A DNA stretch of 18,868 nt, taken from contig PIXT01000173.1 in the NCBI GenBank assembly GCA_003096235.1, forward strand, positions 1 through 18,868, read 5' to 3'. Made by a program: the position numbers and the translations under genes. Numbering within the stretch: the first letter of the stretch is position 1; each line of letters begins with the position of its first letter. A model generated the notes under the pieces. It was not told where the DNA came from. It made no database searches and was given only the letters and a program-made list of their open reading frames with translations. This document shows, one piece after another, positions 14,025 through 18,868 of this stretch. The DNA is from Candidatus Bathyarchaeum sp. (GTDB taxonomy: Archaea > Thermoproteota > Bathyarchaeia > Bathyarchaeales > Bathyarchaeaceae).

Positions 14025-14046
14025 CCTTTTTTTGTCAACCGTTTTT
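14025..14046 (+). terminator. T-rich terminator after the unknown 120-residue gene
   Basis: Two T runs (about 14027-14033 and 14041-14046) follow the stop codon directly, between convergent genes. No strong hairpin is seen. Confidence 0.5.
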
Positions 14047-14052
14047 TCTGGT

Positions 14053-15549
14053 CTAAAGCATTTTCTTTCGTTTCATGAACGATTCCACGTAATTGTCGAA
14101 CTTTCCGCACTTTTTTAGGTACATTCCATATTTGACAAGGGCAGCCATGCCACGAGCCGCATCCTCAGGAGAGAAGTACGAAGGAATCCCAAGCTTATCA
14201 AATCTTGAACGGATATGAAGCGCCATCTCGGTTTCGCCCACATCACAGGCAACAACAGACTTGTTGTATTTCTTACGTAGTTCTGCCACGCGGTCAACAA
14301 AATCCTCCTGAAGGGCAGGAAGATGATGCAAACCCAAAACAATGATGCCGTCTATCTCGGGGTCTTCAAAAAGAATCCGTATACCATCCTCAAACATTTC
14401 AGACGTCACAGAACCAGTTAGGTCAACAGGATTCAAATTAGTTGCAAAACGCGGAATCTTGCCTTCGCTTTTAAGCTTCTCAAACTTTGCTATAGTTTCA
14501 GCAGAAAACCTCTTCACGTTCAGCCCTTGATTTACACACTCATCAACAGCCATGATTCCAGGTCCACCCGCATCAGTGATTATAGCAACATTGTTTCCTG
14601 ATACTGGCGGCTGAAAAGCCAAAGCTTTACCCATGTCAAAGAATTCTTCAAGGTCATTTGCCCGTAGAACACCAACCTGTTTGAATGCGCTGGAGTAAAT
14701 TTTGTCAGAACCAGCAATCGATCCTGTGTGGGACGCAGCAGCACGGGCTCCTGCCTCCGACTTTCCTACTTTTAAGGCAACAATAGGCTTTTTACAGGTG
14801 ACCTTTCGGGCAACTTCCATGAATTCTCTTCCATTATCTATACTTTCAGAATAGAACAAAATAACCTGAGTTTTTGGGTCATGTAACAGATAAGTAAGCA
14901 TCTCAGAGGCAGTTACGTCCGCCTTGTTTCCGAAGCTCACAAACTTGCTCACACCCATCTGCTTACCCGCCAGATAGTCCAATGCGGCAGCACCAAAAGC
15001 GCCACTCTGCGTCACTATGGCTATGGGACCGGGTCTTGGGCGGGGCGTGGCAACAACTTCATCTCCGGTGGTAAGCGTTTTTGTTTCGGGAAGAAACAGC
15101 ATGTCTACTCCAGTTTTTGAGTCGTAGACGCCTAAACAGTTTGGACCAAGAACACGGATTCCAGCTTTTTTGGCAATGTTGGTTACTTCTTTTTCTAGTT
15201 CGTGGTTTCCAACTTCGCTAAAGCCAGACGTGATTATTACAGCCGCTTTCACGCCTTTTTGGGCTACTTCTTTCATGACGTCTGGGACAAATTTAGCTGG
15301 AACAACTATAACGGCTAAATCAACTTCGTCTTTTATTGCCAAAATTGAGGGAAAACATGGAAAACCTTGGATGGTTTTTTCTCCGGGGTTAACGGGGTAC
15401 AGTTTTGCTTTGAAGAGGTTTCTTTGCTTGTTTATAACAAAGTTTTTGAAGATAACTTGCCCCGCTTTCATGGTTCTGCGGGAGGCACCTATTATTGCAA
15501 CTGCCTTTGGCTCAAAGAAGGTATTCATCTGTTCCACAGTTGGGTCCAT
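14053..15549 (-). CDS. acdA: Acetate-CoA ligase (ADP-forming) alpha subunit
   Basis: Converts acetyl-CoA (or another acyl-CoA), ADP and phosphate to the acid, ATP and CoA, the archaeal route for making ATP from acyl-CoA. The 498 residues cover the alpha part only: a CoA-binding Rossmann domain (FEPKAVAIIGASRR, about 12-25; LGPNCLGVYD, 134-143), a succinyl-CoA synthetase-like domain (IVTQSGAFG, 178-186; FGNKADVTASE) and the ligase segment with the phosphohistidine loop AASHTGSIAGSD (His274). The ATP-grasp beta subunit is not fused and is not in this window. ATG 15549 has AGGAG 8-9 nt upstream. It starts 32 nt after the CofE-like gene, so the two should be one transcript. Substrate could be acetate, an aryl acid or a branched-chain acid; the symbol reflects the family, not a tested substrate. 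Confidence 0.92.
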   Translation of the reverse strand: MDPTVEQMNTFFEPKAVAIIGASRRTMKAGQVIFKNFVINKQRNLFKAKLYPVNPGEKTIQGFPCFPSILAIKDEVDLAVIVVPAKFVPDVMKEVAQKGVKAAVIITSGFSEVGNHELEKEVTNIAKKAGIRVLGPNCLGVYDSKTGVDMLFLPETKTLTTGDEVVATPRPRPGPIAIVTQSGAFGAAALDYLAGKQMGVSKFVSFGNKADVTASEMLTYLLHDPKTQVILFYSESIDNGREFMEVARKVTCKKPIVALKVGKSEAGARAAASHTGSIAGSDKIYSSAFKQVGVLRANDLEEFFDMGKALAFQPPVSGNNVAIITDAGGPGIMAVDECVNQGLNVKRFSAETIAKFEKLKSEGKIPRFATNLNPVDLTGSVTSEMFEDGIRILFEDPEIDGIIVLGLHHLPALQEDFVDRVAELRKKYNKSVVACDVGETEMALHIRSRFDKLGIPSYFSPEDAARGMAALVKYGMYLKKCGKFDNYVESFMKRKKML

Positions 15550-15581
15550 TTTTCTGTGCTCCTTAACATGTAAATTTGAGG

Positions 15582-16439
15582 TTACTTCCTCATTTGCGTT
15601 TTGTGTCTTATAATTACTACGGGGCGGTGTTTAACGCTGCCGAGCATATTCCAAGTTACGCCTGTCAAAGTAACGTTAAATGTCTCAGCCATGTCCCAAA
15701 CCGTTCTGCCTGCCCCAACCCCACGTGTCCGATTGGCTATTTTTGCAATCTCGATTGATTCTTCGGTTGTCAGTTGAGACCCAGATACTGCCAATGGAGT
15801 GGCTCTTTTTTTTAGCTTAAGAGATCTGCCAGCCACGTACGCCAAGACGCCTCCAACAGAATGGATTCCAGTTATGGGTTTTGGGCGGGGCGTAAAATGG
15901 AAACCGTTCAGGGAGTAAGTTTTGTCAGTGTCTACGATGGCAACGGTTACATGTTTTCCAAGCTCAGCTTGTATTTGTCGCCGCAGTTCATGGGCGATTT
16001 TGGGGGCATTTTCTAAGGGAAGACAAACATAGGAGTGAGGCAGGTTGCTTCCGTCGATGCCGCCTTCTGAGCCGTGCATCAGGGCTTGAAGAAAACCGCC
16101 ACGCTGTAAGGCTAATTGTTTGTGAAGGCTTCCATCTTCAGTTGGGTATGACTGTAGAAAGGTTATGGTTTTTTTTCGTAGGTGGCATATGGGTCCTAGA
16201 ATGTATGGCCAGACAAAATGCATCCAGTATTTAGCGATGAAACGTGCAAGTCTGCTGGGTTTAACATTTTTTTCGTCGACTATGTTGCCAAGAGCCGTGG
16301 AAATTGCTTTTTCGGATACTGTTACGAAGTCTCCGTCAGCCACTATGTTTTTTATGGCTTTGATTATGTCTTGGGTGTAATTGTCGTTTGGTTTCCAGTA
16401 TTGGGTTTCAATTGCGACAGCTTTGTATTTGCCAGCCAC
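15582..16439 (-). CDS. CofE-like coenzyme F420-0:L-glutamate ligase homologue
   Basis: A 285-residue homologue of CofE, which adds glutamate to F420-0 using GTP. Conserved pieces seen: an N-terminal VSEKAISTALGN (41-52), HLRKKT (86-91), HKQLAL (106-111), GSEGGIDGSNLP (123-134), VDTDKTYS (169-176) and later GVGAGRTVWDM. The charged residues of SEK, HK and DTDK are the expected metal and substrate contacts. It is longer than typical CofE (about 250 residues) and carries an aromatic segment (IAKYWMHFVWPYILGPI, about 68-84) not standard for it. It may therefore be a divergent branch using another acceptor. GTG 16439 is the first possible start after an in-frame TGA, with GTGAT 5 nt upstream. It leads the unit with the acetate-CoA ligase alpha gene. 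Confidence 0.83.
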   Translation of the reverse strand: MAGKYKAVAIETQYWKPNDNYTQDIIKAIKNIVADGDFVTVSEKAISTALGNIVDEKNVKPSRLARFIAKYWMHFVWPYILGPICHLRKKTITFLQSYPTEDGSLHKQLALQRGGFLQALMHGSEGGIDGSNLPHSYVCLPLENAPKIAHELRRQIQAELGKHVTVAIVDTDKTYSLNGFHFTPRPKPITGIHSVGGVLAYVAGRSLKLKKRATPLAVSGSQLTTEESIEIAKIANRTRGVGAGRTVWDMAETFNVTLTGVTWNMLGSVKHRPVVIIRHKTQMRK

Positions 16440-16486
16440 TTTTCATCACGAGTAACGTGTGTTGTAATGTTTTCTAAGAGGTTTGC

Positions 16487-16497
16487 TTGAAATAAAT
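16487..16497. promoter_or_regulatory. AT-rich core of the divergent CofE-like/ferredoxin promoter region
   Basis: GAAATAAATAG lies in the 122-bp spacer between two divergent genes. On the minus strand (CTATTTATTTC) it is well placed to start the CofE-like transcript near 16466. On the plus strand it could start the ferredoxin transcript near 16518. One box may not serve both; this is a spacing-based guess. Confidence 0.4.
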
Positions 16498-16561
16498 AGG
16501 TAACATTTTGTAGGAAGATTACATCCTGAATATGTAAGAAACGTGAAGGGGAGAAACTAAG

Positions 16562-17032
16562 ATGCCCACAAAAGATGAAGAACAAAGCGTGAACATTTTT
16601 GATCTCCTCTCGGAAGAGGCTCCTGAAGAAGAGGAAGAGAAGCCGAAAAGCAGGCGGGCTGAGCTTTTAGAGCCGATGGGTGTTAAAGACCGTTTTGAAG
16701 AGGGCAGCATCAGTATTGACATGAGAACGTGTAGGGGAATAGAGTGTAATTTGTGTGTGAAAGCTTGCCCTACTAATGCGTTGTACTGGAAAGTTGGAGA
16801 AATCGGAATTATAGAAGATTTGTGTATTCACTGTGCTGCGTGTGTAGCCAACTGTATGGTGGATGATTGTATCCGCGTTACAAGGAAGCGTCCAGACGGC
16901 AAAATTGAAACTTTCAGTAACGCAAAAGATGTTTGTAAGCTAATGCGTAATATCAACTTAAGAAAGGGTAGGGACAGAGTGGAGTCGCTCTTTCCTACAG
17001 TTGAGGAATATTTTGAGCGCTATGGAGAGTAA
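16562..17032 (+). CDS. Two-cluster [4Fe-4S] ferredoxin-domain protein with acidic N-terminus
   Basis: A 156-residue iron-sulfur electron carrier. The N-terminal 45 residues are non-catalytic, opening with a short helix (VNIFDLL), an acidic run EEAPEEEEE and a basic patch KPKSRR. The ferredoxin domain has Cys57-x4-Cys62-x2-Cys65-x3-Cys69-Pro and Cys88-x2-Cys91-x2-Cys94-x3-Cys98, enough for two [4Fe-4S] clusters; Cys103 is extra. The first motif has four rather than two residues between its first two cysteines, a notable variation. A helical C-terminal tail (LRKGRDRVESLFPTVEEYFERYG) follows. ATG 16562 is preceded by GGGGAG with about 8 nt spacing. The rubrerythrin-like gene begins 139 nt later, so the two may be redox partners. 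It could equally be a subunit of a larger oxidoreductase coded elsewhere. Confidence 0.87.
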   Translation: MPTKDEEQSVNIFDLLSEEAPEEEEEKPKSRRAELLEPMGVKDRFEEGSISIDMRTCRGIECNLCVKACPTNALYWKVGEIGIIEDLCIHCAACVANCMVDDCIRVTRKRPDGKIETFSNAKDVCKLMRNINLRKGRDRVESLFPTVEEYFERYGE

Positions 17033-17170
17033 TCAGGCATCGTTTGTAGCCTGTATGATTGTGGCGCATTCTGTTAGGCAGGGCACATGCAGTACATTTT
17101 GATTCAATCAGCAGGTTTCGAAAACTTTATGTTCTGTGAACAAACACACAAAGTTAGGGAGATACATATT

Positions 17171-17635
17171 TTGTCTGAACAAAATTGGAAAAAAATTATT
17201 GAAGCCGCAGTAAAAGTTGAAGAACAATCTATTGCACTTTACAGCATGGCGCTAGAGAACTCCAAGTATCCATCATCCAAAGTTTTTCTCAAACAACTGG
17301 TAGCGGAAGAGACTGGGCACAAAAACAGGCTTGAAGCCATAATGAATGATCAAACAAAGATTTCGGAGCTAGGTGCCCACGATGGTGCAGTTCAAGACCT
17401 CAAGATTGTTGACATGCTGCAGGATACTGGGTTGTCGTCTGATGCAGATTATGAGGCGATACTGGTTTACGCGGCGAAACGAGAAAAAAGCACCTACGAT
17501 TACTACAGAACATTGGCTCTAGGGCTCAAAGGGTCAAAGATGGGTGAGTTGTTCTCTAAGCTGGCGCAGGAAGAGCTGGGGCACAAGAACAAGCTTGAAA
17601 AAGAATACGACGACTGCATACTAACAGAAAACTAG
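17171..17635 (+). CDS. Rubrerythrin-like ferritin-superfamily diiron protein
   Basis: A 154-residue four-helix-bundle protein likely to bind two irons and act in peroxide removal or iron handling. From TTG 17171 the ligand pattern is: Glu17/Glu18 with Tyr24 (VEEQSIALY), EETGH (46-50; Glu47, His50), Glu105 with the aromatic run STYDYY, and EELGH (134-138; Glu135, His138). The duplicated ExxH helix pairs are typical of rubrerythrins. There is no rubredoxin domain, so electrons would have to come from a separate protein such as the ferredoxin just upstream. The open frame extends to 17087, but TTG 17171 has GGGAGAT at 17157-17163 with 7 nt spacing and sits behind an AT-rich box near 17122-17130; the extra 28 residues look non-coding. 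Confidence 0.85.
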   Translation: MSEQNWKKIIEAAVKVEEQSIALYSMALENSKYPSSKVFLKQLVAEETGHKNRLEAIMNDQTKISELGAHDGAVQDLKIVDMLQDTGLSSDADYEAILVYAAKREKSTYDYYRTLALGLKGSKMGELFSKLAQEELGHKNKLEKEYDDCILTEN

Positions 17636-17672
17636 AACAAGCAAAATCTAGTTTATTAGCGGGCATTCAAGC

Positions 17673-17685
17673 CTTTACTTTTTTT
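17673..17685 (+). terminator. T run after the rubrerythrin-like gene
   Basis: A T7 run (17679-17685), preceded by a CTTTA block, lies about 40 nt after the stop and before the convergent unknown gene. No hairpin is obvious. Confidence 0.4.
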
Positions 17686-17750
17686 ATCTGCACGGTCAAC
17701 GTTTCTCTTTTGTCTACGAACGGATTCTGCAAAAAACACTAAAGGATAAG

Positions 17751-18473
17751 TTACTGGATTACGTCAGCGGTGACGCCGTCTATTCTAACGGTTTTTTCTT
17801 CTTTGGTGTTCACGTTCCTGAATGTGATTATGTAGATTGGATTGTAGATTATTGCGTGCTCATTGACCTGAAATATTTCTTTGTCGATAGTGTCCACGTC
17901 TGAGGGTCGTTTGATGAGCTTGGTTTTAGCCATCATTATTACCTCTTGATTAGAGACCGTTATGGCTGCAGTCTTTTTCTTGAATTCTTTCAAGAGTTTT
18001 TTGGGATTGTCCTCCGAGGGAGCAATAGGAACCTGATCAGGAGAAATCTCGTTCCCGCTCTGGTCAAGAATAAAGTATGCTTTATCTTCATAGAAAAACA
18101 GCTCTTGACCTTCAAGGCTAATAACACTACGGAACTGTTCAAGTTCAGCATTGGGAACAGGCACCATCTGAGGCTTGAATGTTTCTCCTAGAATTTTTAT
18201 TTCCTTAACGTTCTTGGAAACATCAATGTTGTAAACTTTTTTGGTGTAGTAATCGATTCTGTATTTTGCGTCCACAAGAACATAGGGCACATAATGCTTG
18301 TCAACCGAAACCACATGTATGTCCTCGGGTTTAGGCTTTGAGAACCGTTTAACGAATAGCTCATTTTTCATTTCTTCTGCGGTTTGTTTTAATGTAGAAG
18401 GCTCCACCCTAGACTTGTAGACTATAACCTTTGTGCGTGCAATATTCTCGGGAACTTGTGGAATCGAAGTCAA
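17751..18473 (-). CDS. Unknown soluble protein, mixed alpha/beta
   Basis: A 240-residue protein that I do not recognise, with no membrane span, signal peptide or cysteine. It opens with a proline-rich start (TSIPQVPENIART) and a strand (KVIVYKS), then a helix (PSTLKQTAEEMKNEL). The middle has a strand-rich unit around the aromatic motif HYVPYVLVDAKYRIDYYTKKVYNIDV (about 60-85) and an acidic stretch up to 160. The last third has a second strand-rich unit ending in AIIYNPIYIITFRNVNTKEEKTVRIDGVTADVI, reminiscent of PepSY-like two-strand-plus-helix repeats. I prefer TTG 18473 because AGGTG at 18484-18480 then has 6 nt spacing; GTG 18482 is inside that site. The gene is convergent with the rubrerythrin-like gene and lies alone. 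Confidence 0.65.
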   Translation of the reverse strand: MTSIPQVPENIARTKVIVYKSRVEPSTLKQTAEEMKNELFVKRFSKPKPEDIHVVSVDKHYVPYVLVDAKYRIDYYTKKVYNIDVSKNVKEIKILGETFKPQMVPVPNAELEQFRSVISLEGQELFFYEDKAYFILDQSGNEISPDQVPIAPSEDNPKKLLKEFKKKTAAITVSNQEVIMMAKTKLIKRPSDVDTIDKEIFQVNEHAIIYNPIYIITFRNVNTKEEKTVRIDGVTADVIQ

Positions 18474-18482
18474 ATATAACAC

Positions 18483-18819
18483 CTAAGGAAACATGAATAA
18501 AGAAAACTCGGGCTAATTAATCATTTATGAATCCACACTCCAAATTAGCCATAAACACAAACAATCACAGATTCAACAAATTTCCAAACAAAACGCTAAA
18601 TCAGCCTGTTTTCTGAAATTTCAAGCATAACAAAAATAGTGTGTTGTTGACTACACTTATTCACACTTTCTTTATGCATATTAGCATACTAATAGAGGTT
18701 CATTGTTGAAAACAGCCTTTTTTCTGAAAAAATTAGCACAGCACACGTTTGCCGCTAAAGTTCACACGTATATTAGTAATAGTATAGCAGAGCTGAAAAC
18801 ATGCTCGGATTCGGGGTTT
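18483..18819. other. Gene-poor AT-rich spacer
   Basis: About 340 bp without a convincing gene. It contains TATA-like blocks on both strands (near 18496 and 18672-18684), an inverted repeat TATGC/GCATA (18673-18688 region) and a possible but weak 49-codon frame from TTG 18706. I see no tRNA, repeat array or transposon remnant. Confidence 0.5.
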
Positions 18820-18868
18820 TTAGTCTTTAGTTTTGTTTTCAAGTGTTTTCTCTAGCTTTGAAATAGAC
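18820..18868 (-). CDS. Possible 3' end of a gene entering from the right
   Basis: On the minus strand an open frame runs from the window edge to TAA at 18822-18820, coding a short charged tail (ISKLEKTLENKTKD) that looks like the end of a helical or coiled-coil protein. It is only 15 codons long, so this is suggestive, not proof. It competes with a weak plus-strand frame over the same bases. Confidence 0.3.
   Translation of the reverse strand, partial: SISKLEKTLENKTKD

Noticed and set aside
16440..16449. C-box-like RTGATGA on the minus strand (C/D box sRNA)
   Set aside because: No D box (CTGA) or C'/D' partners at the right distance; the bases serve as the ribosome site of the CofE-like gene.
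1..18868. Defence island, prophage or mobile element
   Set aside because: No transposase, integrase, toxin-antitoxin, restriction or CRISPR-Cas gene, no long terminal repeats, and base composition looks even throughout.

Overview
The window reads as a mesophilic-type archaeal chromosome, most likely a Bathyarchaeia-like (formerly MCG) lineage. The gene set is archaeal: a Rio2 kinase, an Sm-like protein, a rhodanese-free ThiI with a CxxC motif, an ADP-forming acetate-CoA ligase alpha subunit, a CofE-like F420-0 ligase homologue, an archaeal three-cysteine peroxiredoxin, a beta-CASP nuclease and short-tail adenosylhomocysteinase. TATA-like boxes lie about 25-30 nt before inferred transcript starts, ribosome-binding sites are of the GGTGA/GGAG type, and TTG or GTG starts are common. 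The lineage call is inference from gene content, because no rRNA gene is present. I see no tRNA, CRISPR array, insertion sequence or prophage.

Layout. (1) 1-1030, minus strand: a TPP riboswitch, then ThiT (thiamine uptake S-component), then the 5' part of a PurM/HypE-like protein that runs off the window. (2) 1131-4277, plus: parvulin isomerase, adenosylhomocysteinase, a small membrane protein, a sugar-phosphate-type nucleotidyltransferase and an Sm-like RNA chaperone. (3) 4318-5819, minus: Rio2 kinase and a GNAT acetyltransferase. (4) 5981-8261: a redox neighbourhood with a 1-Cys-plus-C-terminal-pair peroxiredoxin overlapping a winged-helix gene, an OsmC-like peroxidase, an unlisted 40-residue zinc ribbon and a PNPOx-fold flavoprotein. 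(5) 8364-11401, minus: a small membrane protein, and ThiI overlapping CysS by 16 nt. (6) 11693-14023, plus: a two-ended cysteine-cluster protein, a beta-CASP metallo-beta-lactamase and an unknown 120-residue protein. (7) 14053-16439, minus: a CofE-like ligase followed by the acetate-CoA ligase alpha subunit. (8) 16562-17635, plus: a two-cluster ferredoxin and a rubrerythrin-like diiron protein. (9) 17751-18868: a conserved-looking unknown protein on minus, an AT-rich spacer, and perhaps the last codons of another minus-strand gene at the edge.

The genes are mostly housekeeping, arranged as many short transcription units with divergent or convergent borders. Recurrent themes are sulfur and thiol chemistry (thiamine uptake, SAH recycling, CysS-ThiI, peroxiredoxin, OsmC), iron-sulfur/diiron redox (ferredoxin, rubrerythrin-like) and RNA metabolism (Sm, Rio2, beta-CASP, ThiI, CysS). 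I did not find a convincing defence or mobile system. The best candidates for something new are the archaeal TPP riboswitch whose own 3' strand is the ribosome-binding site and which controls a ThiT plus PurM-like pair, the two-ended cysteine protein beside the beta-CASP nuclease, and the tiny zinc ribbon in the redox region.
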